Below, piece by piece: positions 11,457-23,560 of a DNA stretch of 64,000 nucleotides. The stretch comes from Corbicula japonica. Lineage: Eukaryota > Mollusca > Bivalvia > Venerida > Cyrenidae. A program made the translations under genes and the position numbers. Under the pieces are notes generated by a model, which saw nothing but the letters and a program-made list of their open reading frames with translations, made no database searches and had not been told where the DNA came from. The first letter of the stretch is position 1; every line of letters starts with the position of its first letter. The DNA lies in contig JAZAYU010000183.1 of NCBI GenBank assembly GCA_038501625.1, positions 806,001 to 870,000 of the forward strand. Reading direction: 5' to 3'.

Positions 11457-14391
11457 GTAAGTTAGCTTTCTTTCATGTCAGGGTCCGTATATTCACGTGT
11501 CCAATAAGCAATAGTAGCAAAAAGGCATTTTGACGGTCGTATGTTGTACTCAGTGAATATTTAAATAAGTTCTGACAATTAAAAACATAAAGGAACGGAG
11601 CATAGCGAAACAATTAAGTGATATTTTAACAAAAAAGACCATAACAATGCGCAATGAAGTTTTAACAATAAGGAAACTATAAGTCAACGGAGCATAACTG
11701 AAGTTTTAACAATTAGGGAACCATAAATGAACGAAGTAAAGCGAAGTTTTAACGATTAGGAAACCATAAATAAACGAAGAAAAGTGAAGTTTTAACAATT
11801 AGGAAACCATATGCTAACGGAGCATGAGTGAAATTTTAGCAATAAGGAATCTATAAGGGAACGGAGCATGAGTGAAGATATAATAATTACGAAACCATAA
11901 GGGAACGGAGCATAAGTGAAAATATAACAATTACGAAACCATAAGGGAACGGAGCATAAGTGAAGTTTTAACAATTACAATAACCATAAGGTAACGAAGT
12001 ATACGTGAAGTTTTAGCAATTGGGAAACAATAAGGGAACGGAGCAAAAGTGAAGTTTTAACAATTACGAAACCATAAGGGAACGAAGCATATCGAAACAG
12101 CGTTCATATCGCTATGTTCCGTTCCCTTTATGGTTTCTTAATTGTTAAACTTCACTTAATATACACTGAACAACTAATTTTACCTTACAACTATTTGATA
12201 TGACGTAAACCTCTGTTAAGAATACCCAGTTCTTAGCAGATTAAGTACTGGGTATGCTTACACTAAACGAGTAAGTTGTTAATGCGTGTAGTTTAAAAAG
12301 ATAAGAGGCTCAGAAGTTTTGAAATTCTGCCTCAAAGATTGGATGGAAAATTGTGGTGGACACTGCATGTATCAGCAGCCCTCGTAACCAATTACCAGTA
12401 ATTACCCTTTAACTCTACAATCAAATAATGATATGAAAATTCTTGTGAAACAAACAGCACACATGAAAGGACCGGTCCAAGTTTAATGTCAACTAATTAG
12501 GGACGTTACGTCACTATCTGATAAGGGGGCTTAATTAGTAGGGGTGACAGGATATAAGTTCTGGGTATATGTCAATAAAAGACTTCTCTTCAAACAACAT
12601 GATAAGAAAGAAATCTAACAATATTCATGATGACTGCTTCATTGTTTGAAATCAGAACATGTAGGTTAAGTGTTTACCACTTCCATCCAGTCAGTGAGCT
12701 AGAATTCAAATTATTCTAAAACCTTTATCTAGTAAATTACACGCACGCCTTAACCACTTATTCTTAAGTAAATAACAATGTAATCGATCAGTTTATGTTT
12801 TAATTTAAAGATTATTTCCAGTCACAAGTTTTTATTTTCATTATAAAGCTGACCTAGTTCAGTTTTTTTCGTGTTATTTTATCAGTAACAAACGATTACA
12901 ATGTATTGCAATATACCGCAATCTGTAAGTAAAATATACCTATAAATCGCAATGTCATTTTCCTGGACATTCCCATCTCGAACGCACCCATTTATGGTCT
13001 GTTTCACTTAGGTACCGGTGTCAGACAAGACCGCGGTAGCGGAAGCAGAACACTCAATGGACATGGAAGATGCAATGGACAAACGAAGACTGGACTCTAT
13101 TGGCTCCCATGGACTAAGTGGCTTCAACAAACGACGATTTGACAGCATTGCAGACTACAGAGGATTCTCAGGTTAGTCCAGGACCCAAGAAATAGAAACC
13201 GGTCTTCTCCATTTCAGCCGATCAAATACTTGAGATTTGAGACTGGTTTCAAATCTCAGTTGTAAAATCCCCAGCCTAGACCGGTAATATATCCTCGCAT
13301 GCCATTTCAAGAAACTAAATAACAGTTTTATATAATACTGGAAATATTTTTAAACAAGAAAATATTGTTTGTTTTTATCATTATATTTCGACCTTGTGTT
13401 TTTTATCATTATATTTCGACCAGCACATTTACATGTATGAAATGATATTGCCTCTAGCTGGGAGCGAACACGCACCGTCACGGCGACAACGCATCCTTGC
13501 AATTCCGACAACGCAACCAATTGAGCTAACCGGGACAATCCCCAAAAAGGTTGATCGGATAGCTCTGATTTACGTTACCATCACTGCATGACATCGGTAA
13601 CGGGTAATTTTACTGATAACAGTTCTGATTGCATGTACGGGGAGACTTTTTACGGCCGCCACACTGCACAAATAGCGATACTGTGAATTTCAAATGATAT
13701 TGCCTCTAGCTGTGAGCGAACCCATTAATTTAGTGTAACGTCACTAAGGATTGTCGATTCGTTTTTTGTTTTGAAAAAAAAACAAGAATCTAATTATTTT
13801 CGAATTTAATTTGACACGATTATTTTCTGATATCTAAGTATACCGTTTCACAAGTTTCAGTATCGGCTTAACTACAAAATTTCAAAACAAAATGGTGACG
13901 ACAACAATAGTTTAGAAAATCTGGGCGCGCATTCGTACTTATATGCAATTTCTTATATTTCAGGATTTGCCAGCAAACGACCCTTTGACTCTTTGTACCG
14001 TGGTGGATTTAGCGGATTCGTGAAACGACCTTTTGATTCTATTGAACGTGGTGGTTTGAGAGGATTCGTAAAACGCCGTCTGGACAGTATCGGCGACAAC
14101 GGAGGTCTTTCCGGATTTGTCAAAAAATCCTTCGATTCTATAAATAGAGGCGGACTCAGCGGATTTGTTAAACGACCAATGGACTCCATCAATAGAGGCG
14201 GACTTAGCGGATTCGTCAAGCGTCCAATGGATTCAATCAATAGAGGAGGGCTCAGTGGATTCGTCAAGCGCCCAATGGATTCTATAAATAGAGGCGGATT
14301 AAGCGGATTTGTAAAACGACGGTTTGACTCAATTGGAGAGGGCGGTCTTAGCGGATTTGTGAAGCGTGACGATGAAATTATTGAAGAGTAA
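11382..14391 (+). CDS. Pedal peptide/orcokinin-type neuropeptide precursor, complete coding region in three exons
   Basis: Coding exons are 11382-11456, 13012-13171 and 13964-14391, all with GT/AG borders and matching phases (0, then 1), giving 220 residues. Residues 1-22 form a signal peptide (MVPHLDRF, then a Leu-rich core ending in TLA). A short acidic spacer follows. From residue 51 on there are ten peptides of the form (R/P/S)-(F/L/M)-D-S-(I/L)-...-G-(L/F)-x-G-F-(V/A/N), each ending at KR or KK. Three are identical (PMDSINRGGLSGFV). The D-S-...-G-x-S-G-F signature is that of mollusc pedal peptides and the related orcokinins. These are secreted neuropeptides that modulate ciliary and muscle activity, so this is expected in neurons or neurosecretory cells. 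No Gly precedes the cleavage sites, so the peptides are not predicted to be amidated. The precursor ends with an acidic tail (DDEIIEE). Family is well supported; the exact paralogue is not determined. Confidence 0.9.
11580..12165. repeat. About 44-bp tandem array in intron 1 of the neuropeptide gene, last unit inverted
   Basis: Roughly eleven degenerate units share GAAGTTTTAACAATTA, then a GAAACCATAAGGGAACGG-like core. The last part (about 12105-12160) carries the reverse complement of the unit, so the array ends in a head-to-head inversion. Open reading frames across it are products of the repeat. Confidence 0.8.
13012..13171 (+). CDS. Neuropeptide precursor coding exon 2 (spacer and first two peptides)
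   Basis: The acceptor is a TTTCACTTAG context and the donor is GTTAGT, ending in phase 1. It encodes an acidic spacer, the first KR site (residues 49-50), peptide RLDSIGSHGLSGFN and the start of RFDSIADYRGFSGFAS, which is completed across the next junction. Confidence 0.88.
13440..13665 (-). mobile_element. tRNA-derived SINE, family 2 copy 2, in intron 2 of the neuropeptide gene
   Basis: On the - strand it reads CCCGGTTAGCTCAATTGG (A box) and GTGTTCGCTCCC (B box), then a body shared with the 10.1-kb copy. A fragment of its head (TGCCTCTAGCTGTGAGCG) recurs at 13699-13716. Confidence 0.7.
13964..14391 (+). CDS. Neuropeptide precursor coding exon 3 (eight tandem peptides and stop)
   Basis: The acceptor is TTATATTTCAG and the stop is TAA at 14389-14391. 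It encodes tandem units of about 15 codons. The three PMDSINRGGLSGFV copies differ mainly at silent sites, so the peptide is under purifying selection or recently homogenised. One processing site is KK (before SFDS) instead of KR, and one peptide has LRGFV instead of LSGFV. Confidence 0.92.
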
Positions 14392-14960
14392 AATTTAAAA
14401 GAAAAACAAATGTAAAAACAAACAAACAGAAAAAAATAACTGCCATTGGTAAAATAACGCAACCGGTTGATAGGCTTATAGAAACTGGTTTATTGTCTAG
14501 ATTTTAGTGTAACATCTTCGGATCCTGAAATATTTATATTTTAAGATTATGTATTTTTTATAAAAAAAAAGCGCGGATTGTTTCAATTGATTGTTAATTA
14601 TGCAGTTGTTTGATGAATTGTGTCGTTATCTATTTATGCATTTTATATATGTGTGCTTAAGTAATCGATATTCTTAACGAATATCGACCACTGTACATGC
14701 ATAAGCAGAGTTGTTTAAATTACAAAATCGTTAAGGTATTATATCATTTTAAAAATCAGGATATCTAAACCGGTTTAAATCAGGTATCTAAACAGGTTAA
14801 AAATCAGGATAGCTATCCGGGGAACACACATAAGCTTTAAGATCAGAAAGTAAAAAAAGCCTCTATCTAAATTTTAAAGATCTTGTCTAAAGAAAAAAAA
14901 ACATGGTTTAATTACGTCATCAACGTCAAAAACGGAATAAAATCTTCAAGCGCCGCTTAG
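14392..14960 (+). other. Probable 3' UTR of the neuropeptide gene
   Basis: AT-rich non-coding sequence follows the stop. The first good polyadenylation signal I see is AATAAA at about 14936. No other gene is visible. The true cleavage site is unknown. Confidence 0.4.
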
Positions 14961-15904
14961 AAGGTTTAGGTTCAAGTTTTAAGATTCCATTTAAGCGCAT
15001 ACATTTTTGAAGAGGGGTGGGGGTCGGGGATAGGGGGATCTACCCGCTGCTTTGATTCTTTTCTCTTTTTCAAACTATTGAACATCAAGCTTTTAGCTTT
15101 TGCAAAATGAACATCGAAGAAGTTTATCAAACTGTCGGAAAATTATCAGAGAGTGTTTGGAATGCCAATAATCGGATAAATTTAATCAATAATCGGAAAA
15201 CTCTTATCAAACTATCAGAAAACTATCGGAAATTGTTTCCAATCTATCGGAGAATGTATTTATTAAACTCTTATTGGATGTATTTTGAATAATTAAAGGC
15301 CACATTGGTGTATGTTTTTAAAAATATATAGAAATAATTTTACCGAGTTGAATAAGTTACATTTTCTTTATTAAGGGTTTCGTTGGCTTTAAAATAAAAT
15401 TGGTTTCAGTTTCGATTATTTCAAAATAAATATTACGTACTTATGAATTGCGGCACGTCGAGTAAAAAGAATGCGTTTTAGAGCAGCTGACGTCAATTTT
15501 TGAAATGACTTCTGCAAGTTAAGCAAACAATACAGCTTTTATTGAATATGTCGAGAAAATAAAACTATATAGACAAACGCATGATACTTTTTAAATATTG
15601 GCTGTGAGAAAATAATTGAAAATGTATTTTCTAAAAATAATAACAAATCAAATGTTAAAAATATCACCTATACACCGATTCCGTAAAGTGTTCCATATTG
15701 TCATTAAAGTAATTGTGACATTTAATATTTTGAAGTTATTCTTATTTTTACTAAACATTTCTTTCAAAAACTTAAAGGATAAGTTAAGAACTTCTAATGT
15801 ACTATTGGTCATGAAAAAAAAATGCTATTGCAATTATATTTTTGAAAGAAAGGTTAATATGTTCTGAAAATATGTTTGTAAATTTTGGCACTGCATACTT
15901 CAAT

Positions 15905-16190
15905 CTTTAAATAGCGGCGCCGCATGAAAATGGGTTTTCGGGAAAATGACGTTATTTCTTTAAATGACGTTAAAGAAGTTATTTCTTTAAATGACGTTAT
16001 TTCTTTAAATGACGTTATTCAGTTGAGCATACTTAATATGTATTTCGTTGAAAAATAATCGTATTTTTGTCAAAATTGTATCATAATGAAACTTAAACAA
16101 TAAGTGATAATTTGATTCCCATAAATAGCAACAATTTAAAAACGAAAAACCAAAAATATCATCGAAGCCCCCTTTTTAGTGATGTGGCTC
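15905..16190. mobile_element. Decayed CRE-type MITE with a short internal tandem
   Basis: AAATGACGTTATTTCTTT is repeated several times at 15949-16018. The interior matches the family (GAGCATAC, TTTCGTTGAAAAATAATCG). Confidence 0.55.
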
Positions 16191-16730
16191 ATTTTCATAT
16201 TTGCAAAAATGAAAAATATATGCTTTGGCTTTTTCGTCACCTAATAACGTTACTACTTAGCTTAATCTGCAAAAAATCAAAGCTTTATGTCAGTTTGTAC
16301 ATCCAAGTTTTTTAATTATATTGAATTAGATTATTGAAAATAAGATGTATACAATTCCTTCTGTTGAATTTTCGAGAAAAAAAACACATTGTTTTTGTTC
16401 ATGTTTTATGCAAGAAATCTACATTAAAATTTTCCAAGAACGTTTTAAAAAAAGACTTTGTTTTTACATCAGTTCTATAGCTACCGTTACCCATTTTTCT
16501 ATTAAAAAATGGCACAATTTCCGAACGAATCCAAAAACTGAGCACCCGAGAGGTTAACATCTTGAAACGGCAAATAGCAAACCGTTTGCCATTGTAGATA
16601 AAGCCATGTTATTTTGTTGCACCTACATTTGTTATATTTACGAACAAGCCATGTTTCCGTGGTGAATTAACTCCAACACATCTATCTACCTGACAATTTT
16701 GCATGCAAATAATTGTTGAACCGTCACATG

Positions 16731-17440
16731 TGTGTGAAGTTAGCTGCCAGTTACCAGTTGCCGATTCAATTGGCAAATGGCAACTGGCAGCTAACTTCAC
16801 ACTTTAGCTGGCAATTCAAACAAAATTTTAAACTGGCAACTGGCAATTGGCATCTGGGTGCAAATTCGATTTAAGGTGATGTACTCAGTTGAATTGACAA
16901 CTGGCAGCTGGCCCCTGGGTGCCGATTCGACTTTTTAAAAATATATTAACATGATGAATTGGCAACTGGCAACTGGCATCTGGTTGCCAATTCGAAATAT
17001 AAGATTTTTCGAATTGGCAACTGGCAACTGGCACCTGGGTGCCATTTCGACTTTTTTTTAAATATATTAACATGTTGAATTAGCAACTGGCAACTGGGCA
17101 TATATTTAAAAAAAAGTCGAATTGGCAGCCAGGTGCCAGTTGCTAGTTGCCAATTCGAAAAATCTTATAATTCGAATTGGCAACCAGATGTCAGTTGCCA
17201 GTTGCCAATTCAACATGTTAATATATTTAAAAAAAAAAAGTCGAATCGGCACCCAGGTACCAGTTGCCAGTTGCCAATTCAACTGAGTACATCATCTTAA
17301 ATCGAATTGGCACCCAGATGCCAAATGCCAGTTGCCAGTTTAGAAATTTGTTTGAATTGGCAGCTAAAGTGTGAAGTTAGCTGCCAGTTGCCATTTGCCA
17401 ATTGAGTCGGCAACTGGCAACTGGCAGCTAACTTCACACA
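16731..17440. mobile_element. Large foldback element, arms about 340 bp
   Basis: GTGTGAAGTTAGCTGCCAGT at the left faces CTGGCAGCTAACTTCACAC at the right. Each arm carries four or five modules built on GAATTGGCAACTGGCAACTG with spacers (for example TTTAAAAATATATTAACATG) in mirrored order. The centre is near 17100. Confidence 0.9.
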
Positions 17441-17695
17441 CAATCACGGGAAAATTTGTCCTCATTAAGTTGACGTCATTTCTTGAAATAATTAAAATTG
17501 AGCAGACGACATTGACAATTATCCAGTTATCTATATAAAACACAAGCATTCGATAGTTGGAATATATAACAAAATCACCTATTAGTTAAGAGAAAACAAT
17601 GGATAATTGTTAGTTCTTTCTAAATATAGTAACAACTTAAATGCCAAAATATGTCACCGAACACAAATTATCCCGTATCAGGAAAACCATATGTT
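17441..17695. mobile_element. CRE-type MITE interrupted at its left end by the 16.7-kb foldback
   Basis: AATCACGGGAAAATTTGTCC and AAGTTGACGTCATTTC follow directly on the foldback. The right end is CCGAACACAAATTATCCCGT. Confidence 0.7.
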
Positions 17696-17715
17696 TAAAT
17701 AGCACAGACTCCTGG

Positions 17716-17987
17716 TCCCAAGATTATAAAACTGAGAATGGAAACCTCAAGGATCTGATTATATTAAATGGCGGCTTTCAAGCGGATCAGATACTTGAGA
17801 TTTGAGACTGGTTTCAAATCCCAGTTTTATAATCTTCAGGTGCCAAGGTTATAAAGCTGAGATTAGAAACCAGTCTCAAATCTCAAGCATATGATTGGCT
17901 GAAATGGCGACCAGTCGCCATTTCAGCCAATCAGATGCTTGAGATTTGAGACTGGTTTCCAATCTCAGCTTTATAACCTTCAGCCCA
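17716..17987. mobile_element. Two adjacent CCAAT-family foldbacks
   Basis: A diverged copy (17716-17839) is followed at once by a nearly perfect one (17841-17987) whose arms pair over about 70 bp each around GGCGACCAGTCGCC. This is the best-preserved palindrome of the family in the window. Confidence 0.92.
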
Positions 17988-18697
17988 GCACTGAACATAG
18001 CCAAAGTATTATGATGATATTTAGTACGTACTTTCTTACTATCGGAAATGGCATTAGCACTTCACAATTCCTCAATCCTGCTTCACATTTTACAGTTATC
18101 ACTTAAATACTCAAAATTCACAATTAAAATGTCACAGTTCACACTTTGCTATTTAGAGGTGTGCATGCGTTAGATATGGCGGTTGTCAAAATCATGTTAA
18201 TTGTGTTAATATACGAAAATGAAACTTCACACTAAAATGTCATTCACATTTGCTAAATATATTCAGAACAAGTCCGTCTTTTACAGTAACTGATTTTTTT
18301 GCACGAAGACACGTCGCGACAAGGCGAAGTACCCTGGGCCCGGTTGTTTGAATCTTTTTTCCGCCGGCTAAATTTAGAAAAGCAGAATTCAGAATTGGCA
18401 GATGAAAAAACTATCGAACACATTTTGATGTCATTTGAAACCTGCAGCTATTTGAGTGTACAAATGTATAAATTAAAAAAAAGTAGAGATATAAATTTAT
18501 TTGTAAGAACTACCGAAGTTATTCTACAGTTAACCCTCGATCAGTTAAACCCGCGGTTAAAGCTCCGAACAGCCGCTCCCTTTAAATACTAAAATGGTAA
18601 GTTAAATGTTAATGCCAATTTTCGATATAACGCGATCGTATTTCGTAAACTCGGTCGTCGACTGGAAACCGACATAATTTAATTCACAATTTTTATT

Positions 18698-19405
18698 TAA
18701 GGGATTGCCACACTCCTCCCAACTTTGTTCATCGATAAAAAGAAAATTATCAAAATCTCAATAATGGCAAAATGCCGTTAAATGAAACTTTTCACAAATG
18801 TATGTTATTAATGTATCTTTATTTTGCAGATGGTAAGACACGTTAGAAGAGTAAAGACAAATAGCGAGATCTAAAAATTCCCTAACCTTCTATTTACATA
18901 AATTCACAAAAACTAAAGAACACAAAACATCATTTTAAATGCCCGCATTAGTAATAATATACTGACAACAATTTATTGTGTCCTCGTGACTTACATATGT
19001 AAACTTTACGAGATATTAGTAAAAGTGTGTTTGACCTTCAATTTTCTGGTCGCTTCCTTGTCGCGTAAACGGATGACAATCACTGATTTCTCTTTTAGTA
19101 GTTGAAATTTTTTTACAAAGTACACAACATTTTCTTGTCAGTATCATTGCGCTCACGTGGGAGTTTAAAATTATGTTTTGTATCGCTTAGTTTTTGTGAA
19201 TTTATGTAAACAGAACTTTAAGGAATTTTTAGGTCTAGCTTTTTTTCTTTACTTTTCTAACATGTCTTACTGTATGCAAAACAAAGATGCATTAGTAACA
19301 TTCATATGTGCAAAGTTTCATTGAACGGCATTTTGCCATTATTGAGATTTTGATAATTTTCTTTTTATCGATGAACAAAGTTGGGAGGAGTGTGGCAATC
19401 CCTTA
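18698..19405. mobile_element. Long-inverted-repeat element with TTAA ends
   Basis: TTAAGGGATTGCCACACTCC at the left and GGAGTGTGGCAATCCCTTAA at the right. The arms remain alignable for about 300 bp, almost to the centre, with indels. No open frame. TTAA at both ends suggests a TTAA target duplication. Confidence 0.88.
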
Positions 19406-19847
19406 ACAAAAAAGGATCCCCCTAGTCATTTGATTTCTTTGAGACAAAACAATACTAAAATAGAAGATAAACTTTTCAAACGGTGAACGGGTACAATTCA
19501 TAACTCCGTGAAATCGGAAACCACAGCTTGATTTGTGTAAAATCATAATTTCGAAGAATAGGCGATATTTTAGGCAATTGCGATATCTTCTTAATTGCTC
19601 TTTAAATAGTATTATTAATTAAAACCGTTTCATTAAAAGTGAGTCGACGGAACAATGAAAGAAGAGAAAGAATTGACAGCTGCAGCAAACTTTAATTAAT
19701 TTGCAAAGTAGACGCATACATTAAACTTGGAGGTGATACTTTTAATTTTAAAAAGTGTTGTGAGCCGTAATGAAACGCTATTAAAATACCATTGTGTTAA
19801 ACTGCATAGTCAAAGTTCGCCTTCCCTAGAAACATAAGATGTGTGGA

Positions 19848-20005
19848 GTTAGCGGCCAGGCGGCGTGAAGTTAGCGGCCTGGCGGAGTGAAGTTAGCGGC
19901 CTGGCGGCGTGAAGTAAGCGGCCTGGCGGCGTGAAGTTAGCGGCCTACCGGCGCTAGGCCGCTAACTTCACGCCGCCAGGCCGCTAGGCCGCTAACTTCA
20001 AACAT
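19848..20005. mobile_element. GC-rich foldback of GTGAAGTTAGCGGCCTGGCG units
   Basis: Four or five units of about 22 bp run into an inverted set (GGCCGCTAACTTCACGCC). The unit start, GTGAAGTTAGC, matches the end of the 16.7-kb foldback. Confidence 0.85.
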
Positions 20006-20876
20006 CTAAAAACCTATGCAATTTTCAAATATTAACGGAGATTAAGAAGGTTTGCAAGGAAAAGGACGTCACGTGTTGAAGGAAATGATGCGAACGGGAA
20101 ATCATGTGACTTCACCGCAGGATATATAAAACAACGTAAACAATATAATTATTATTAACATGGGTGTGACTTAAGTAATAACAAATTCTGCATTTTTTCT
20201 TGATAAGGGACATATGTGCGAAAATTTGAAATTAAATATTATTAGTTTTACAGAGTAAATATAAATACGGTTTGACAAAAAATGTTTACAATTTTTATAA
20301 CCCCATGTTATTTTTATCAGAAATAATAGCTAGAAAAATATTAAATTCATCCTTAAGTGTCATAATATCTATAATTTATTGAGTAAAGAACTCCAACTTT
20401 TACAACTATGCTGATAAGCTATATTTAAATTAGATTTTCTGTCACGTGACTGTCTAGTTATCGATAATGTACTTTAGCCAAGATATATCAATACAGACCT
20501 TATCGATCCACCAGTAGACAGGGTTTCACCATGAACACAACCAATTTACTATAATAACCGATAGCCGACGTCAAAGAAACAACTGAGACCACAAAAGTGA
20601 CAAAACAAATTAAACCAGGAAGTGCAACCTTTCACCAAAGTTTCATAACATAAAATGAATTGACTTATATGTGTCCGCCGAACAAATAACGCAACCACAA
20701 AGAAACCCATGGAACCCCAATTTAAACAATTCTTCGAGAAAATCAACTAATTATGTCACACTCTTTAATAGGAAATACAGCATGGAACTTACACGTAGGA
20801 TGCCAGACTTTTAAGCGATTGCAACTGGGCCAAAATTTGGCTAAAATGCTTCCGTGAGAATCATGTTTACACATGT

Positions 20877-21020
20877 GCCCCAAATCATAAAACTAAGATT
20901 GGAGATCAGTCTCAAATTCCAATCATCTAATTGGCTGAATGGCGACAAGTCGTCATTTAAGCCATTCAGATGCTTGAGATTTTAGACAGGTCACCAGATT
21001 TAGTTTTATGATCTTGGGCC
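20877..21020. mobile_element. Foldback MITE, CCAAT family, ATCATAAAACTA subtype
   Basis: Termini are CCCCAAATCATAAAACTA and TAGTTTTATGATCTTGGGC. This subtype differs from the GGTTATAAAACTGAG subtype in the outer 20 bp. Confidence 0.88.
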
Positions 21021-21281
21021 CAACACACAGAGAAGGCCTACTCAGGGTGGCGAAACTATGTCACGCGCACTTTGCAGAAAGGCACACATAGAAGTTTAAC
21101 GTTTCGCTATTTTCACTTTTTGTTAAAAAGTATATTTTTTACATTTGTCCCCCAAAACATCACGTTCAACGAACATGAGAAACAAAGATCTTTTAGAGGA
21201 TATAAGCAGATCTTTTCACTGTTTGCTAAGTGCGCATTTCACCAACCTGGCACTGAGTACCATTAGTCTTAGGACAGTTAT

Positions 21282-21283
<2 letters not shown>

Positions 21284-21350
<67 letters not shown>
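21284..21350. repeat. (TAA)n microsatellite
   Basis: About 22 perfect units. The Tyr-run open frame on the - strand is an artefact of this. Confidence 0.97.
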
Positions 21351-21351
<1 letters not shown>

Positions 21352-23111
21352 GTATATGTTAATAAATGGGCAAGCACTGCCACTTGTCGATTATGGCCCT
21401 GCCATATGAATAATGGCCTGAGGGCTTTAATAATAACAATAATAATATAAACAAAAGTAGTAGTAGTAATAATAAATATAAAGGCAAAGTATAGCTTTTT
21501 AATTGAAATAATGTAATAAAGCCTTATTGATCGCAATCGCTTATTAAATAGAGGTATTTAAAACATCTCGCGAACTTCTAGACTAGGGACAACATTACCC
21601 AAAATATCTATTTCTAAGTCTTCGTGATGCAAACAAATTTCTTGTAATTTAATTGTATTGTATTAGATGCTTGTAAAGAATCCTCAATTAATACTTTCGA
21701 GCTCCAGTTTGTTTCGGGGACAAAGCAAACCGGCAGCAGAATGATAATACATACTACTGGTTTCGATTTCAGTTAGATTTTGGCTTGCAACCGAAACATC
21801 AAACGCTTGACGCGTTGACTGATATTTTAGTTAAAGTAAGGGCAAAGTTTATTTGACAGAACGCTGTTCATAGTTAATCACGCCTTCAGGTTGCTTGACT
21901 TTAAACCACACCTTTTGTTATTGTTTCAACATCCGCACAGCGAAAAAAATTGATTGGCAGCAAAACCTAATTTGGAAGTAAAGTACAGCGTCTTTTGATT
22001 GGAAGGGCAGTACTTACAGTCGTCGCATGACAAAAACTTGGTCGGCCTCTTTTGAAGTGGCGCAATGCAACAGATGTTTACGGAGGTTGCTCGCTGATTC
22101 AAAACCTGATTGAAATCGAAATTTGTAATAAAACATAGTTGACTGTCCCATGCCTAACCACGAACAATCGTTTGCTCAAACACACTTTTCAACTCTATAT
22201 ATTTATTTAAAATCATAGATAAAGTTAATTATTTTGCTTCATGGTAGAAATCCTGAAAAACTTCATAAAAACGAAATAAAAACACTTCCTATTACCATGA
22301 CCATATTTTAGGTAACTTTAAATTTAAGAATAAATGTTTCGATTTCAATATTGTGCTTGTTATGTCTTTACAAAATTAACATTCGAAAATAACATAACTT
22401 GTCAAATTATGTGCATGTTTCAAATTCACGTTTACTTTACGAAAATAAGAATAATAAATAACAATTAATTGTGTGATTTCGTTCCAAGTATAATAATAAC
22501 AACTTAAATGTCAAAATATTACAGAAGCCACATTTTCCCGAGGACGTCCCTCAGTCACGAAATCGGCCAACTTTGTAAGTATATTGAGAAATTATCTGTT
22601 TCCAGAAATAGAAAGTAAACTGATTCGAAAACTTTCTCACATTTTCTAAATTCTAATACAAACCAGTATTGACATCCTTCACATTTCAAAAGGTTACAAA
22701 AGAAATTCTGGAAAGTCTCTGAGCTCGACAAAAAGAAAAACGTTGCAGGCGAAGAACACAGGCATAAAGGGGATATTATGTATAAACGGTGCTCATAAAA
22801 TTCATAATGTAGTGAAATTTGAAACTACCGTGATCGTCTTTAATAAGCTTGCTAGATGGAATCCCTTTGAGTTCTGGGGTCCCTTTGAACAGCATCGCTG
22901 TTTATTTATAACATTTGGCAAGTGTAAATTGTATACAACGGCTCTGTCTGTGTTTATGTTAAACCCTAATAAACTGAGGAATTAGCCACATAATAGTCTG
23001 TGTGACATTTTCAAAGGGTATCACTATGTTTTGAATTATATTTTTGAATGTTGCTATACTATAATATCAGAGAACAGGGCGGGCCCACCCATACTGAATA
23101 ACTAAGACAAC

Positions 23112-23250
23112 AGGGTTGAAGGTTATAAAACTGAGCATGGAAATCAGTCTCAAAACTCAAGCATCTGATTGGCTGAAATGGCGACGAGTCGCCATTTCAG
23201 CCAATCAGATGCTTGAGATTTGAGACTGGTTTCCATGCTTTTATAACTTT
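23112..23250. mobile_element. Foldback MITE, CCAAT family
   Basis: GGTTATAAAACTGAGCATGG start, GGCGACGAGTCGCC centre, right end slightly shortened. Confidence 0.88.
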
Positions 23251-23369
23251 GCAGATTGTCCGTGGCTCTGTTGTTAGCGGCTTCGTTATTCTATAAATAT
23301 CGTTCACGTCATCAATGAAATGTTCACTTGACCGATGTGTACACAATGGTTGCTACGTTGTTCACACAG

Positions 23370-23560
23370 AAGAGAGTTTTACCCGAAGTGTTAATGAACC
23401 CATATGGTAAAGCCAAACTCATTAGTGTTAATGACCCCTATATAGGAAAAAAAAATCTCTATAGTGTTAATGACCCCCAAAAAGGAACGACAAACTCCCT
23501 AGTGTTAATGACACCTATATAGGAAAGACAACTCCTTAGTGATAATGACCCCTAAATAGA
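23370..23560. repeat. About 43-bp tandem repeat
   Basis: Four to five units of TAGTGTTAATGACCCCTATA plus an AAAGACAAACTCC-like stretch. Confidence 0.8.

Noticed and set aside
13953..14462. 169-aa open frame on the - strand across the neuropeptide exon
   Set aside because: It is the antisense shadow of the tandem peptide repeat; the + strand has signal peptide, splice sites and dibasic processing sites.
18299..18592. 97-aa open frame, + strand
   Set aside because: No recognisable domain, no splice or regulatory context, and it lies among repeats. It may be chance; I cannot exclude a small gene.
21282..21536. Open frame with a long Tyr run
   Set aside because: Translation of the (TAA)n microsatellite.
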